The notes beneath the pieces were generated by a model that worked only from the letters and a program-made list of their open reading frames with translations, made no database searches and had not been told where the DNA came from. A stretch of DNA of 64,000 bases, taken from Geodermatophilus saharensis. GTDB lineage: Bacteria; Actinomycetota; Actinomycetes; Mycobacteriales; Geodermatophilaceae. Positions 16,788 through 27,483 of this stretch are shown in pieces. Where the stretch lies: positions 170,940 to 234,939 of the forward strand of contig NZ_FZOH01000009.1 of assembly GCF_900188205.1 (NCBI RefSeq). Reading direction: 5' to 3'. Within the stretch, counting starts at the first letter, position 1. Every line of letters starts with the position of its first letter. The position numbers and the translations under genes are program-made.

Positions 16788-17152
16788 CAGGCGGTTCCTC
16801 CGGTCCACTGGCAGCTGTCAGTACCGGAGGTCTCTCCCGCCGACCGCGAGCGGTCGACCGATGGCGCCGGGGCGTTGCTGCCCGTGCTGACGACACCACC
16901 GCGTCGGGATACTCCCCTCCACGCCGGACCCGGGCCCGGACGGCCGCCAGCGCCGCACGAGGGGATCCACGACGGTCAACGGCCGGCGCACCGTCCCGGG
17001 TTCCCGGCCGGAGCGGACGGTCGCGTCCGCTCCGGGCCCGGGTGGACCGGCCACCCTCCGGGGACCCGCGCCGAGCAGGTGAGGTGCGGGAACGGCCCTC
17101 CTGCAGGGTCCCGCCGCGGGCCTGCGAGCGGTGGGGGCAGGAGGGCCCTTCG
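16788..17152. other. terC/uvrB intergenic region
   Basis: No gene is visible. The part next to uvrB (17089-17147) is an intergenic hairpin repeat described separately. The part next to terC should hold the promoter of the Ter locus; a GGGAGTATCCC palindrome occurs there, but I could not assign promoter boxes with confidence. Confidence 0.5.
17089..17147 (-). repeat. Intergenic stem-loop repeat, copy B, after uvrB
   Basis: Starts just past the uvrB stop. Perfect 11-bp arms at 17094-17104 and 17137-17147 enclose a GC-rich loop. It shares blocks in the same order and spacing with the element at 53705-53795: GGGACCCTG (complement of 17104-17112), eight bases, then CCGTTCC (complement of 17089-17095), then GCAC.TCACC. 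The stem sequence differs between copies. It probably doubles as the uvrB terminator. Confidence 0.6.
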
Positions 17153-19264
17153 TCAGGCGTGTGCGGCGTCGAGCTGGCGCAGCTCCTTCTTCAGCTCGGC
17201 CAGCTCGTCGCGCAGCCGCGCGGCCACCTCGAACTGCAGCTCGCGGGCGGCGGCCAGCATCTGCTCGTTCATCTGGGTGATCAGGTCGGCCAGCTCGGCG
17301 CGGGGCAGGCCCGCGACGTCGATCGCACCGGCCTTGCCCTTGGTCTTCGACGACAGCCCGGGGACCGGCGCCTTGCCGCGGGACTGCTGCCGGCCCGAGC
17401 CCCCGACGAGCTCCGCGCCGCCGTCCTCGGCCTCGCGGTAGATGCCGTCGAGGATGTCGACGATCTTCTTCCGGAGGGGCTGCGGGTCGATGCCGCGCTC
17501 GCGGTTGTAGGCGATCTGCTTCTCGCGGCGCCGGTTGGTCTCGTCGATCGCCTGGGCCATCGACGGCGTCACGGTGTCGGCGTACATGTGCACCTGCCCC
17601 GACACGTTGCGGGCCGCCCGGCCGATCGTCTGGATCAGCGAGGTGCCCGAGCGCAGGAAGCCCTCCTTGTCGGCGTCGAGGATCGCCACGAGCGACACCT
17701 CGGGCAGGTCGAGGCCCTCGCGCAGCAGGTTGATGCCGACCAGGACGTCGTACTCGCCCTGCCGCAGCTCGCGCAGCAGCTCCACCCGGCGCAGGGTGTC
17801 GACCTCCGAGTGCAGGTAGCGCACCTTGATGCCGAGCTCGAGCAGGTAGTCGGTGAGGTCCTCGGCCATCTTCTTGGTCAGGGTGGTGACCAGGACCCGC
17901 TCGTCCTTCTCGGTGCGCACCCGGATCTCGTGCACCAGGTCGTCGATCTGGCCCTTGGTGGGCTTGACCACGACCTCCGGGTCGACCAGGCCGGTCGGGC
18001 GGATGACCTGCTCGACGACGTCGCCCTGCACCCGGCCGAGCTCGTAGGGCCCCGGCGTCGCGGACAGGTACACCGTCTGGCCGATCCGGTCGGTGAACTC
18101 CTCCCACTTCAGCGGGCGGTTGTCCATCGCCGAGGGCAGCCGGAAGCCGTGCTCGACCAGCGTCCGCTTGCGGCTCATGTCGCCCTCGTACATGCCGCCG
18201 ATCTGCGGGACGGTGACGTGCGACTCGTCGATGACGAGCAGGAAGTCGTCGGGGAAGTAGTCGATGAGACAGGCGCCGGCGCTGCCGGGCGCGCGGCCGT
18301 CGATGTGCCGCGAGTAGTTCTCGATGCCGGAGCAGAAGCCGACCTGGCGCATCATCTCGATGTCGTAGGTGGTGCGCATGCGCAGCCGCTGGGCCTCCAG
18401 CAGCTTGCCCTGCCGCTCGAGCTCGGCCAGCCGCTGCTCGAGCTCGGCCTCGATGGAGGCGATGGCGCGCTCCATGCGCTGGGGACCGGCGACGTAGTGG
18501 GTGGCCGGGAAGACGAACAGCTCCTCGACCTCGCGGACCACCTCGCCGGTGAGCGGGTGCAGGTAGTAGAGCCGCTCGACCTCGTCGCCGAACATCTCGA
18601 TCCGGACGGCGAGCTCCTCGTAGACCGGGAAGACCTCGATGGTGTCGCCGCGCACCCGGAACGTGCCGCGGGTGAAGGACAGGTCGTTGCGGGTGTACTG
18701 CTCCTCGACGAGCGTGCGCAGCAGCTCGTCGCGCTCGCGCTCCTCCCCCACGGAGATCCTCAGCGCCCGGTCGACGTACTCCTGCGGGGTGCCCAGGCCG
18801 TAGATGCAGGAGACGGTGGCGACCACGACGACGTCGCGCCGGGTGAGCAGCGCCTGGGTGGCCGAGTGCCGCAGCCGCTCGACCTCGTCGTTGACCGAGG
18901 AGTCCTTCTCGATGTAGGTGTCGGTCTGCGGGACGTAGGCCTCGGGCTGGTAGTAGTCGTAGTAGGAGACGAAGTACTCGACGGCGTTGTCCGGCAGCAG
19001 CTCGCGGAACTCGTTGGCCAGCTGCGCGGCGAGGGTCTTGTTCGGCGCCATCACCAGGGTGGGGCGCTGAACCTGCTCGATGAGCCAGGCCGTGGTGGCC
19101 GACTTGCCCGTACCGGTGGCGCCGAGGAGCACGGAGTCGGTCTCGCCGGCGTTCACCCGCCGGGCGAGGGCCTCGATCGCGGCGGGCTGGTCACCCGAGG
19201 GCTGGAACTCGCTGACGACGCGGAAGCGCCCCTGGGTGGGCCGGATGTCGGTGGTCGCGCGCAC
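17153..19264 (-). CDS. uvrB: Excinuclease ABC subunit B
   Basis: A 703-residue UvrB, the damage-verifying helicase-like subunit of nucleotide excision repair. Visible features are the Walker A GATGTGKS, the beta-hairpin region around [23 protein letters not shown] (Walker B), [16 protein letters not shown], the [13 protein letters not shown] helicase motifs, QTIGRAARN, and a C-terminal UVR motif ([24 protein letters not shown] region). The GTG start at 19264 gives the usual family length; no strong ribosome-binding site precedes it. It stands alone, with a repeat-type terminator downstream and a divergent glycogen/trehalose operon upstream. Confidence 0.95.
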   Translation of the reverse strand: MRATTDIRPTQGRFRVVSEFQPSGDQPAAIEALARRVNAGETDSVLLGATGTGKSATTAWLIEQVQRPTLVMAPNKTLAAQLANEFRELLPDNAVEYFVSYYDYYQPEAYVPQTDTYIEKDSSVNDEVERLRHSATQALLTRRDVVVVATVSCIYGLGTPQEYVDRALRISVGEERERDELLRTLVEEQYTRNDLSFTRGTFRVRGDTIEVFPVYEELAVRIEMFGDEVERLYYLHPLTGEVVREVEELFVFPATHYVAGPQRMERAIASIEAELEQRLAELERQGKLLEAQRLRMRTTYDIEMMRQVGFCSGIENYSRHIDGRAPGSAGACLIDYFPDDFLLVIDESHVTVPQIGGMYEGDMSRKRTLVEHGFRLPSAMDNRPLKWEEFTDRIGQTVYLSATPGPYELGRVQGDVVEQVIRPTGLVDPEVVVKPTKGQIDDLVHEIRVRTEKDERVLVTTLTKKMAEDLTDYLLELGIKVRYLHSEVDTLRRVELLRELRQGEYDVLVGINLLREGLDLPEVSLVAILDADKEGFLRSGTSLIQTIGRAARNVSGQVHMYADTVTPSMAQAIDETNRRREKQIAYNRERGIDPQPLRKKIVDILDGIYREAEDGGAELVGGSGRQQSRGKAPVPGLSSKTKGKAGAIDVAGLPRAELADLITQMNEQMLAAARELQFEVAARLRDELAELKKELRQLDAAHA

Positions 19265-19507
19265 GAGGACGACGGTACGACCGACCGGCGACAGGAACCG
19301 GTGTGATCCGGGCGGCCCGCTGCGACGGGCGGGACGGACGGGACGTCCCGGGTTTGACCACGAGCGGCCTCGGTGCTCGTGCCGGTGCGGCGGGCCCGCT
19401 AGCGTGACGTCCCGCAGGAGCGCGCCCCGCCAGGGACCAGTGCCACCCGGACGCCGGGCGAGGTCGGACCCCCGCAGCGCTCCCCCGGCTCCGCCGGACC
19501 TGCGCAC

Positions 19508-19540
19508 GACGCCCCCCGCGGCCCCGGCCCGGGGGGCGTC
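19508..19540 (+). terminator. Terminator-like hairpin in the glgX leader
   Basis: The arms GACGCCCCCC (19508-19517) and GGGGGGCGTC (19531-19540) form a perfect 10-bp stem with a 13-base loop. It lies between divergent genes, where no terminator is expected, directly before the 11-base tandem repeats. It could act in a leader RNA upstream of glgX. Confidence 0.5.
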
Positions 19541-19595
19541 GTCGTCCCGGCGTCGTCCCGGCGTCGTCCCGGCGTCGTCCCGGCGTCGTCCCGGC
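19541..19595 (+). repeat. Five exact tandem copies of an 11-bp unit
   Basis: GTCGTCCCGGC occurs five times head to tail without a mismatch, followed by a decayed GGCGG. The 11-base period is close to one DNA helical turn, so every copy presents the same face. It sits 175 bases upstream of glgX. Confidence 0.9.
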
Positions 19596-19769
19596 GGCGG
19601 GGCACCGGCGGCGGGAACGTGACGTCCGCCGCGTCAGGTGTGGACCCGCCCGGATCGGGCAAGGGACCCGGCGGGCACCGTGTGCCCAGACCCCCTGCCG
19701 ACGGCCGCGGCGGGGGGCCGTCGCGCCCCGTGACCTCGCTCGGGCGCCCACGCAGGAGGAAACACGTCC

Positions 19770-21884
19770 ATGAACCAGGTGTGGCCCGGTACGGCCTATC
19801 CCCTCGGAGCCACGTTCGACGGCACGGGCACCAACTTCGCGATCTTCAGCGAGGTCGCCGAGAAGGTCGAGCTGTGCCTCTTCGACGACGCCGGCACCGA
19901 GACCCGCATCCGGCTGCCCGAGATGGACGGCTACGTCTGGCACGCCTTCCTGCCCGGCATCCAGCCCGGGCAGCGCTACGGCTACCGCGTCCACGGCCCG
20001 TACGACCCGGGGCAGGGGCTGCGCTGCAACCCGAACAAGCTGCTGCTCGACCCCTACGCCAAGGCGATCGACGGCGAGATCCAGTGGGACCCGTCGGTGT
20101 TCGGCTACGACTTCACCAGCGGCGAGCGCAACGACGAGGACTCCGCGGCGCACATGCCGAAGTCCGTCGTGGTCAACCCCTACTTCGACTGGGGCGTCGA
20201 CCGCCCGCCGAGGACGCCGTACCACAAGACCGTCATCTACGAGGCCCACGTCAAGGGCCTGACGATGACCCACCCCGACGTGCCGGAGGAACTGCGCGGC
20301 ACGTACGCCGGCATCGCGCACCCGGCCGTCATCTCCCACCTGCAGGACCTCGGCGTCACCGCGATCGAGCTCATGCCGGTGCACCAGTTCGTGCAGGACG
20401 ACACCCTGCAGCAGAAGGGCCTGCGCAACTACTGGGGCTACAACACGATCGGTTTCTTCGCGCCGCACAACGAGTACGCGAGCAACACCGACAACGGCAT
20501 GCAGGTGCAGGAGTTCAAGGGGATGGTCCGCACCCTGCACGAGGCGGGCATCGAGGTCATCCTCGACGTGGTCTACAACCACACCGCCGAAGGCAACCAC
20601 CTCGGCCCCACGCTGTCGTTCAAGGGCATCGACAACCGCGCGTACTACCGGCTGGTCGAGGACGACCCGCAGTACTACATGGACTACACGGGCACCGGGA
20701 ACTCCCTCAACGCCCGCACCCCCCAGGCGCTGCAGCTGATCATGGACTCGCTGCGGTACTGGGTCACCGAGATGCACGTCGACGGGTTCCGCTTCGACCT
20801 CGCCTCGACGCTGGCCCGCGAGCTGCACGCCGTCGACCGGCTGTCGGCGTTCTTCGACCTGGTGCACCAGGACCCGGTGGTCAGCCAGGTCAAGCTCATC
20901 GCCGAGCCCTGGGACGTCGGCGAGGGCGGCTACCAGGTGGGCAACTTCCCCGCGCTGTGGACCGAGTGGAACGGCAAGTACCGCGACACCGTCCGCGACT
21001 TCTGGCGGGGCGAGCCGTCGACGATCGGGGAGTTCGCCAGCCGGCTCACCGGCTCGGCCGACCTCTACCAGCACTCCGGCCGCCGGCCGGTGGCGAGCAT
21101 CAACTTCGTCACCGCGCACGACGGGTTCACCCTCACCGACCTCGTCTCCTACAACGAGAAGCACAACGAGGCCAACGGCGAGGGCAACAACGACGGCGAG
21201 AGCCACAACCGCAGCTGGAACTGCGGCGTCGAGGGCGAGACCGTCGACAAGAAGGTGCTCACCCTCCGGGGCCGCCAGCGGCGCAACTTCCTGGCCACGC
21301 TGATGCTGTCGCAGGGCGTGCCGATGCTGCTGCACGGCGACGAGCTGGGCCGCACCCAGCAGGGCAACAACAACGGCTACTGCCAGGACTCCCCGCTGAC
21401 CTGGATCCACTGGGACGAGGTCGACGAGGGGCTGCTGGAGTTCACCAAGCTGGTGACCCGCATCCGCGCCGAGCACCCGACCTTCCGCCGCCGCCGGTTC
21501 TTCCACGGCCGCCCGGTGCGCCGGGGCCAGGACGACCCGGTGCAGGACGTCGCCTGGCTGACCCCCTCCGGTGACCTGATGACCGAGGACGACTGGGACG
21601 CCGGGTTCGCCAAGTCGATCGCGATGTACCTCAACGGGCACGGCATCCGGTCCACCGACGAGCGCGGCGAGGACGTCGTCGACGACCACTTCTACCTGGC
21701 GTTCAACGCCTCGCACGAGCCCATGGACTTCTGCCTGCCGTCCGACGAGTACGCCGGGACGTGGACCGTCGTGCTCGACACCGCCGAGATGGGCGAGGTC
21801 GAGGCGCGGGAGCTCAAGCCGGGCGAGACCCTCACGCTGCAGGACCGCTCGATGGTCGTGCTCAGCGCGCCCCGCCGGTCGTGA
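19770..21884 (+). CDS. glgX: Glycogen debranching enzyme GlgX
   Basis: A 704-residue GlgX/TreX isoamylase-type enzyme that removes alpha-1,6 branches from glycogen or limit dextrins. There is an N-terminal carbohydrate-binding module (residues 10-100) followed by the GH13 barrel with [20 protein letters not shown] (nucleophile Asp), [18 protein letters not shown] (acid/base Glu) and [16 protein letters not shown] (third Asp). ATG start with AGGAGGAAA upstream. Its stop overlaps the treY start (GTGA), so debranching feeds directly into trehalose formation from maltodextrins. Length and motifs are standard. Confidence 0.95.
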   Translation: MNQVWPGTAYPLGATFDGTGTNFAIFSEVAEKVELCLFDDAGTETRIRLPEMDGYVWHAFLPGIQPGQRYGYRVHGPYDPGQGLRCNPNKLLLDPYAKAIDGEIQWDPSVFGYDFTSGERNDEDSAAHMPKSVVVNPYFDWGVDRPPRTPYHKTVIYEAHVKGLTMTHPDVPEELRGTYAGIAHPAVISHLQDLGVTAIELMPVHQFVQDDTLQQKGLRNYWGYNTIGFFAPHNEYASNTDNGMQVQEFKGMVRTLHEAGIEVILDVVYNHTAEGNHLGPTLSFKGIDNRAYYRLVEDDPQYYMDYTGTGNSLNARTPQALQLIMDSLRYWVTEMHVDGFRFDLASTLARELHAVDRLSAFFDLVHQDPVVSQVKLIAEPWDVGEGGYQVGNFPALWTEWNGKYRDTVRDFWRGEPSTIGEFASRLTGSADLYQHSGRRPVASINFVTAHDGFTLTDLVSYNEKHNEANGEGNNDGESHNRSWNCGVEGETVDKKVLTLRGRQRRNFLATLMLSQGVPMLLHGDELGRTQQGNNNGYCQDSPLTWIHWDEVDEGLLEFTKLVTRIRAEHPTFRRRRFFHGRPVRRGQDDPVQDVAWLTPSGDLMTEDDWDAGFAKSIAMYLNGHGIRSTDERGEDVVDDHFYLAFNASHEPMDFCLPSDEYAGTWTVVLDTAEMGEVEARELKPGETLTLQDRSMVVLSAPRRS

Positions 21885-24211
21885 CCGTGGGCGAGCCGAC
21901 CGGCGCCGACCGGCGCCGCGACGTCCCGACGGCGACCTACCGGCTGCAGGTGACCGCCGACTTCACCCTCGACGACGCCGCGGCGGTGGCCGGCTACCTC
22001 GCCGACCTCGGGGTCAGCCACGCCTACTCCTCGCCGCTGCTGCGGGCGGCGGCGGGCAGCACGCACGGCTACGACACCGTCGACCACGCCCACGTCGACG
22101 AGGCGCGCGGCGGGCAGGCCGGCTTCGACCGGTTCGTCGCCGCGCTGCACGGGGCCGGGCTGGGCCTGGTGCTCGACCTGGTGCCCAACCACATGGGCGT
22201 GGCCGACCCGGCCGAGGCCCCGTGGTGGTGGGACGTGCTGCGGCACGGCCGCGACAGCGCCCACGCGTCGGCGTTCGACGTCGACTGGGACTTCGGCGGC
22301 GGCCGGATCCGGATCCCGGTGCTGGGGTCGGCCGACGACGTCGAGAAGCTGGAGGTCGTCGACGGCGAGCTGCGCTACTACGACAACCGCTTCCCCATCG
22401 CCCCGGGCACCGGGGACGGGACGCCGCAGGAGGTGCACGACCGGCAGCACTACGAGCTGGTCGACTGGCGGCGCGCCGACACCGACCTCAACTACCGCCG
22501 GTTCTTCGCCATCAACACCCTCGCCGGGCTGCGGGTGGAGGACCCGGAGGTCTTCCGCGCCACCCACGAGCTGGTGCTGCGGCTGGTGCACGACGGCGCC
22601 GTCGACGGGTTGCGGATCGACCACCCCGACGGCCTCGCCGACCCGAAGGGGTACCTCGACCGGCTGGCCGAGGCCTCCGGCGGGCGGTGGACGGTCGTGG
22701 AGAAGATCCTCGAGCCCGGCGAGGACCTCCCGGAGAGCTGGCGGACCGCCGGCACCACCGGCTACGACGCGCTGGCCGAGGTCGACGACGTCCTGGTCGA
22801 CCCGGCCGGCGAGGCGGCGCTGACCGCGCTGGACACCGAGCTGTCGGGCCGGCCGGTCGACTACGCGCAGCTGGTGCACGACTGCAAGCGCGAGGTGACC
22901 GACGGGAGTCTCGGTTCGGAGGTGGCCCGCCTGGTGCGGGTCATCGGCGAGCTGCCCGGCATCGACGAGGGCACCGAGCGGGAGGCGCTGGCCGAGCTGC
23001 TGGCCACCTTCTCCGTCTACCGCACCTACCTGCCCGACGGCCGCGAGCACCTCGACGCCGCGGTGGCCGCCGTCCGCGACCGCCGCCCCGACCTGGTGGC
23101 GGCGGTCGACGCGCTGCACCCGGTGCTGGCGCGGGCCGGCACCGAGGCGGCCACCCGCTTCGAGCAGACCAGCGGCCCGGTGATGGCCAAGGGCGTGGAG
23201 GACAGCGCCTACTACCGGTGGGCGCGGTTCGTGGTGCTCAACGAGGTCGGCGGCGACCCCGCCCGCTTCGGCGCCACCGTGGAGGAGTTCCACCAGGCGC
23301 AGGCGCGGCGGCTGGCGGTCAAGCCGCGGTCGATGACCACGCTGACCACGCACGACACCAAGCGCAGCGAGGACACCCGCGCCCGGCTGGCCGTGCTCGC
23401 CGAGGTGCCCACCGAGTGGGCCGACCTGGTGCGCGGCTGGCTGTCGCGGCACCCGCTGCCCGACCGGCCGCTGGCGCACCTGGTGTGGCAGAACCTGGTC
23501 GGCGCGTGGCCGCTGTCGCGCGAGCGGGCGCACGCCTACGCCGAGAAGGCCGCCCGCGAGGCCGGGCTGTCGACGACGTGGACCGACGTCGACGAGGCCT
23601 TCGAGGCGCAGCTGCACGCGGTGGTCGACGCCGCCTACGACGACCCGGCGACCACCGCCGAGATCGAGTCGTTCGTGGCCCGCATCGCGCCGGCGGGGCG
23701 GTCCAACGCGCTGGCGCAGAAGCTCGTGCAGCTGACGATGCCCGGCGTGCCCGACGTCTACCAGGGCACCGAGCTGGAGGACCGCTCGCTGGTCGACCCC
23801 GACAACCGCCGTCCGGTCGACTACGACGAGCGGCGTCGGCTGCTGGGCCGCCTCGACGGGGGGTGGGTGCCCGCGGTCGACGACACCGGCGCGGCGAAGC
23901 TGCTGGTCACCTCCTGGGCGCTGCGGCTGCGGCGGGACTCCCCGGAGCTGTTCGGCGACTACACCCCGGTGACGGCCCGCGGGAGCGCCGCGCAGCACGC
24001 CGTCGCCTTCGACCGGGGCGGCGCCGTCACCGTCGCGACCCGGCTGCCCGTGGCGCTGGCCGCCACCGGCTGGGAGGACACCGCGCTGGCCCTGCCCACC
24101 GGGGCCTGGCGCGACGTCCTCACCGGCGACCGGGTGGTGTCCGACGCCGACGGCGTCCCGCTGGCCGGCCTGCTCGACCGGCTGCCCGTCGCGCTGCTCG
24201 TGCGCGCCTGA
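21881..24211 (+). CDS. treY: Malto-oligosyltrehalose synthase
   Basis: A 776-residue TreY, which rearranges the reducing-end alpha-1,4 bond of maltodextrins to alpha-1,1, giving maltooligosyl-trehalose. GH13 motifs are visible: [23 protein letters not shown] (nucleophile Asp), [13 protein letters not shown] (Glu), and [17 protein letters not shown] (Asp and the TreY-specific block). The start is the GTG at 21881, overlapping the glgX stop by GTGA; a second GTG lies two codons later. A 16-bp hairpin follows the stop before treZ. Confidence 0.94.
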   Translation: MTVGEPTGADRRRDVPTATYRLQVTADFTLDDAAAVAGYLADLGVSHAYSSPLLRAAAGSTHGYDTVDHAHVDEARGGQAGFDRFVAALHGAGLGLVLDLVPNHMGVADPAEAPWWWDVLRHGRDSAHASAFDVDWDFGGGRIRIPVLGSADDVEKLEVVDGELRYYDNRFPIAPGTGDGTPQEVHDRQHYELVDWRRADTDLNYRRFFAINTLAGLRVEDPEVFRATHELVLRLVHDGAVDGLRIDHPDGLADPKGYLDRLAEASGGRWTVVEKILEPGEDLPESWRTAGTTGYDALAEVDDVLVDPAGEAALTALDTELSGRPVDYAQLVHDCKREVTDGSLGSEVARLVRVIGELPGIDEGTEREALAELLATFSVYRTYLPDGREHLDAAVAAVRDRRPDLVAAVDALHPVLARAGTEAATRFEQTSGPVMAKGVEDSAYYRWARFVVLNEVGGDPARFGATVEEFHQAQARRLAVKPRSMTTLTTHDTKRSEDTRARLAVLAEVPTEWADLVRGWLSRHPLPDRPLAHLVWQNLVGAWPLSRERAHAYAEKAAREAGLSTTWTDVDEAFEAQLHAVVDAAYDDPATTAEIESFVARIAPAGRSNALAQKLVQLTMPGVPDVYQGTELEDRSLVDPDNRRPVDYDERRRLLGRLDGGWVPAVDDTGAAKLLVTSWALRLRRDSPELFGDYTPVTARGSAAQHAVAFDRGGAVTVATRLPVALAATGWEDTALALPTGAWRDVLTGDRVVSDADGVPLAGLLDRLPVALLVRA

Positions 24212-24216
24212 GCCGG

Positions 24217-24249
24217 CCGTGGTCCCGGCGCGCCGCGCCGGGACCACGG
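24217..24249 (+). terminator. 16-bp near-perfect palindrome between treY and treZ
   Basis: The arms 24217-24232 and 24234-24249 are complementary over 16 bases with one base between them, so the folded RNA would have a stem of about 14 bp. It starts six bases after the treY stop. It may partly terminate the transcript or protect it, letting glgX-treY and treZ be expressed at different levels. Confidence 0.6.
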
Positions 24250-24312
24250 TTGGCCCGCGCCCGCCCGGGCACTGAGCACCGGTCCCACCCCAGCACCCCA
24301 GGAGGTCCCTGC

Positions 24313-26061
24313 ATGCCCGCCGCCGAGTTCGCCGTCTGGGCGCCCGTGCCCGAGCGGGTGCGCCTGCAGGTCGACGGCGCCGTGCACGACATGCGCCGCG
24401 ACGCCGACGGCTGGTGGCGCGCCGAGGTCGAGGCCGCGCCGGAGGCCGACTACGGCTACCTGCTCGGCGACGACGAGAAGGTGTACCCGGACCCGCGCTC
24501 GCGCCGGCAGCCCGACGGCGTCCACGGCCCGTCCCGCCGCTTCGACCCCGCGGCCTACTCGTGGGGCGACGGCGCCTGGACCGGGCGCCCGCTGGCCGGC
24601 GGCGTCGTCTACGAGATGCACGTCGGCACGTTCACGCCCGAGGGCACCCTCGACGCGGCGATCGAGCGCCTGGACCACCTGGTCGACCTCGGGATCGACT
24701 TCGTCGAGCTGCTGCCGGTCAACGGCTTCGACGGCACCCACAACTGGGGCTACGACGGCGTCCTCTGGTACACGGTGCAGGAGAGCTACGGCGGGCCGGC
24801 GGCCTACCAGCGCTTCGTCGACGCCTGCCACCAGCGCGGCCTCGGCGTGATCCAGGACGTCGTCTACAACCACCTCGGCCCGTCGGGGAACTACCTGCCG
24901 CTGTTCATGCCGGTCTTCAGCGAGGGCGGCCCCAGCCCCTGGGGCTCGTCGATCAACCTGTCCGGGCCGGACTCCGACGAGGTGCGCCGCTACATCCTGG
25001 ACAACGCGCTGATGTGGCTGCGCGACATGCACGTCGACGGGCTGCGGCTCGACGCCGTCCACGCGCTGGTCGACGAGCGGGCCACGCACGTGCTGGAGGA
25101 GATGGCCCAGGAGGTCGACCGGCTGTCGGCCGCGGTCGGCCGGCCGCTCACGCTCATCGCCGAGAGCGACCTCAACGACCCGCACCTGGTCACCCCGCGC
25201 GCGGCCAACGGCACGGGCATCCACGCGCAGTGGAGCGACGACTTCCACCACGCGCTGCACGCGGTGCTCACCGGCGAGGGCCAGGGCTACTACGCCGACT
25301 TCGCCGAGGCGGGCCTGGCCGGGCTGGCCAAGACGCTGACCGGCGCGTACTTCCACGACGGCACCTGGTCGAGCTTCCGCCGCCGGCACCACGGCCGGCC
25401 GGTGGACGCCGCCCGGCTGCCCGGCTGGAAGTTCCTCGGCTACCTGCAGGACCACGACCAGATCGGCAACCGCGCGATCGGCGACCGGGTGTCGGCGTCG
25501 CTGTCCCCGGGCCTGCTCGCCGTCGGCGCCACCCTGGTCCTCACCGGCCCGTTCACCCCGATGCTGTTCATGGGCGAGGAGTGGGGCGCCGCGACGCCGT
25601 GGCAGTTCTTCACCAGCCACACCGACCCGGACATCGGGCGGGCGACCGCCGAGGGGCGCAAGGGCGAGTTCGCCGAGCACGGCTGGGACGCCGACGAGGT
25701 GCCCGACCCGCAGGACCCCGAGACCTTCACCCGCTCGAAGCTGGACTGGTCGGAGGTCGAGCGCGAGCCGCACGCCACGCTGCTGGCGACCACCCGGGCG
25801 CTGCTGGCGCTGCGGCGGGCGCAGCCGGAGCTGGTCGACCCCGACCTGACGACGGTGGAGGTCGGCTGGGACGACGAGGACCGGCTGCTGGTCGTCCACC
25901 GCGGCCGGCTGCGGGTGGTGGCCAACCTGTCGGGCGAGCCGCGGGAGGTCGACCTCGACCGGCCCGTCACCGGCGTGCTGTTCGCCACCGCCGACGAACC
26001 CTCCCTGGACGGCGAGACGGTGCGGCTGCCGCCCGAGAGCGCGGCCGTGCTCGCCACCTGA
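24313..26061 (+). CDS. treZ: Malto-oligosyltrehalose trehalohydrolase
   Basis: A 582-residue TreZ that releases trehalose from maltooligosyl-trehalose. An N-terminal E-set/CBM48 domain (FAVWAPVPERVRLQ) precedes the GH13 barrel with DVVYNHLGPSGNYL, GLRLDAVHAL (nucleophile), LIAESDLNDP (acid/base) and YLQDHDQIGNRA, plus the family block FMGEEWGAATPWQFF. ATG start with a perfect AGGAGG seven bases upstream. Its stop overlaps the next gene (ATGA). With glgX and treY it completes glycogen-to-trehalose conversion, relevant to desiccation and osmotic tolerance. Confidence 0.95.
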   Translation: MPAAEFAVWAPVPERVRLQVDGAVHDMRRDADGWWRAEVEAAPEADYGYLLGDDEKVYPDPRSRRQPDGVHGPSRRFDPAAYSWGDGAWTGRPLAGGVVYEMHVGTFTPEGTLDAAIERLDHLVDLGIDFVELLPVNGFDGTHNWGYDGVLWYTVQESYGGPAAYQRFVDACHQRGLGVIQDVVYNHLGPSGNYLPLFMPVFSEGGPSPWGSSINLSGPDSDEVRRYILDNALMWLRDMHVDGLRLDAVHALVDERATHVLEEMAQEVDRLSAAVGRPLTLIAESDLNDPHLVTPRAANGTGIHAQWSDDFHHALHAVLTGEGQGYYADFAEAGLAGLAKTLTGAYFHDGTWSSFRRRHHGRPVDAARLPGWKFLGYLQDHDQIGNRAIGDRVSASLSPGLLAVGATLVLTGPFTPMLFMGEEWGAATPWQFFTSHTDPDIGRATAEGRKGEFAEHGWDADEVPDPQDPETFTRSKLDWSEVEREPHATLLATTRALLALRRAQPELVDPDLTTVEVGWDDEDRLLVVHRGRLRVVANLSGEPREVDLDRPVTGVLFATADEPSLDGETVRLPPESAAVLAT

Positions 26062-26783
26062 TGCGCCGGCTGCTCCCCGGGGCCGCCCCGGTCGACGACG
26101 ACGCCGCGCTCGCCGAGGCCTACCGGCTGCCGCCGGGGCGGTCGGTGCGGGTGGACTTCGTCGTCTCCCTCGACGGCGCGATCTCCGTCGAGGGGCGCAG
26201 CGCCGGGCTGGGGTCCCCGGGGGACCGGCGGGTGTTCCGGGTGCTGCGGGCGCTCGCCGACGCCGTGCTGGTCGGGCACGGCACCGCCGCGGCCGAGGGC
26301 TACCGGCCGGTGGCCGCCGACTCCGCGGTGGGTCGGCTGCGCGCCGAGCTCGGCCGGCCCGGGACCGCGCCGGTCGTCGTCGTCTCCCGGCGGGCGTCGC
26401 TCGCCCCCGGCGACCGGCTGGCCGTCCCCTCCACGGTGCTGGTGACCTGCGCGGCCGCCGACGCCGGCCGCCGCGCCGCCCTGGCCGGCACCGGCGTGGA
26501 CGTGCTCGTCTGCGGCGACGACGAGGTCGACCTGCCGCTGGCGCTGGACCGGCTCGCCGACCGGGGGCTCGAGCAGCTGGTCTGCGAGGGCGGCCCGTCC
26601 CTGCTGTCGGCGGCGCTGGACGCCGGCGTGGTCGACGAGCTCGACCTCACCGTCTCCCCCGCGCTCGTCGGCGGGCCGGCCCGGCTGCTCGACCGGGCGC
26701 TGCGCGACGTCGTGCGCCCCCGGCTGGTGCAGGTGCTCGAGGAGGACGGCGTCCTGTTCACCCGCTACGCGCTCGACCGGTAG
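26061..26783 (+). CDS. RibD C-terminal-domain (pyrimidine reductase-like) protein
   Basis: A 240-residue protein of the RibD C-terminal/dihydrofolate-reductase-like fold that reduces a riboflavin-pathway intermediate or a related substrate with NAD(P)H. Visible features are RVDFVVSLDGAISVEG near the start, the dinucleotide-binding glycine region ADAVLVGHGTAAAEGY, and the C-terminal LVCEGGPSLLSAALDAGVVDELDLTVSP. It lacks the deaminase half of full RibD. The ATG overlaps the treZ stop. No other riboflavin gene is nearby, so its true substrate is uncertain. Confidence 0.85.
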   Translation: MRRLLPGAAPVDDDAALAEAYRLPPGRSVRVDFVVSLDGAISVEGRSAGLGSPGDRRVFRVLRALADAVLVGHGTAAAEGYRPVAADSAVGRLRAELGRPGTAPVVVVSRRASLAPGDRLAVPSTVLVTCAAADAGRRAALAGTGVDVLVCGDDEVDLPLALDRLADRGLEQLVCEGGPSLLSAALDAGVVDELDLTVSPALVGGPARLLDRALRDVVRPRLVQVLEEDGVLFTRYALDR

Positions 26784-26792
26784 CCGCCCGGC

Positions 26793-27179
26793 TCAGCCGA
26801 CGACGCGGACGGCGTCCCCGTACCCGGCCAGGCGGGTGTCCGCGGGCAGCAGCACGGCGCCCTCGGCGACGGCCTGGGCCACCAGCAGCCGGTCGAAGGG
26901 GTCGCGGTGCACGTCGGGGAGGTGCTCGACGGCGGCGGCGTGCTCGGCGGTGACCGGCAGGTGGTCCAGCGCCAGCTCCGCGGCTGCCCGGCGCGTCCAG
27001 GTGCGGACGTCGGACCCGAGGGTCAGCTTGCCCAGGCCCTGCTCGATCGCCAGTTCCCAGACGCACACCGCCGAGAGCAGCCGCTGGTCGGCGTCGAGGA
27101 CCAGCTGTCTGCCGACGCCCAACCGAGCGGACCGGTGGGTGGCCCACACGACGACGTGGGTGTCCAGGAGGAGCCTCAC
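26793..27179 (-). CDS. PIN-domain ribonuclease toxin (VapC-like)
   Basis: A 128-residue PIN-domain protein with the N-terminal LLLDTHVVVWA (first Asp), a mid-protein CVWELAIE (Glu), and RDPFDRLLVAQA (Asp) followed by LLPADTRL (Asp), the acidic residues that hold Mg2+ in VapC RNases. The GTG start at 27179 overlaps the antitoxin stop by GTGA, the standard toxin-antitoxin arrangement. It is convergent with the RibD-like gene. The target RNA cannot be inferred. Confidence 0.88.
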   Translation of the reverse strand: MRLLLDTHVVVWATHRSARLGVGRQLVLDADQRLLSAVCVWELAIEQGLGKLTLGSDVRTWTRRAAAELALDHLPVTAEHAAAVEHLPDVHRDPFDRLLVAQAVAEGAVLLPADTRLAGYGDAVRVVG

Positions 27180-27409
27180 TCCTCGCCCTCGAACGCCCGC
27201 TGCAGGTCCTCGGGCAGCTCGTCGAAGTCGTCGGCGATCCACACGTTGCCACGGTCGAAGTCGAAGTTCGGCGTCCGTCGTGCCGGGGCCACCAGGCGGG
27301 CGACCACGCGCCCGCGGTTCGTGATCTCGACCTCCTCACCGGCCGCGACCCGCTCGAGCAGCCGGGACAGGTGCGTCTTCGCCTCGTGCACACCGACCGA
27401 CACCGCCAT
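27176..27409 (-). CDS. Phd/YefM-type antitoxin of the VapC-like toxin
   Basis: A 77-residue antitoxin. The N-terminal VGVHEAKTHLSRLLERVAAGEEVEITNRGRVVARLV is the typical Phd/YefM DNA-binding fold, and the acidic C-terminus (DDFDELPEDLQRAFEGEE) should wrap the PIN toxin. ATG start at 27409. It overlaps the toxin gene by four bases, so the pair is translationally coupled and probably represses its own promoter. Confidence 0.88.
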   Translation of the reverse strand: MAVSVGVHEAKTHLSRLLERVAAGEEVEITNRGRVVARLVAPARRTPNFDFDRGNVWIADDFDELPEDLQRAFEGEE

Positions 27410-27483
27410 GCCATCTAGTCTGGTCGGCTGGTCATCTCGCCCGGGTGGACGCGAGCGTCCCCTCCTCCGCAGTGGGCCTCGCG

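Larger units (their letters stand above)
19265..19769. other. uvrB/glgX divergent intergenic region
   Basis: 505 bases without a credible gene. It contains a TAGCGT hexamer at 19400-19405 that could be a plus-strand -10 box, a terminator-like hairpin at 19508-19540, five tandem copies of an 11-base unit at 19541-19595, and the strong glgX ribosome-binding site. If transcription starts near 19412, glgX has a leader of about 360 bases. Confidence 0.6.

Noticed and set aside
16867..16960. Stress sigma-factor promoter of the Ter locus at GGGAGTATCCC
   Set aside because: The palindrome is real, but I could not match a second promoter element at a suitable distance, so no promoter was called.
19541..19595. 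Possible CRISPR array
   Set aside because: The units are 11 bases and directly adjacent without spacers, and no cas gene is nearby. It is a simple tandem repeat.
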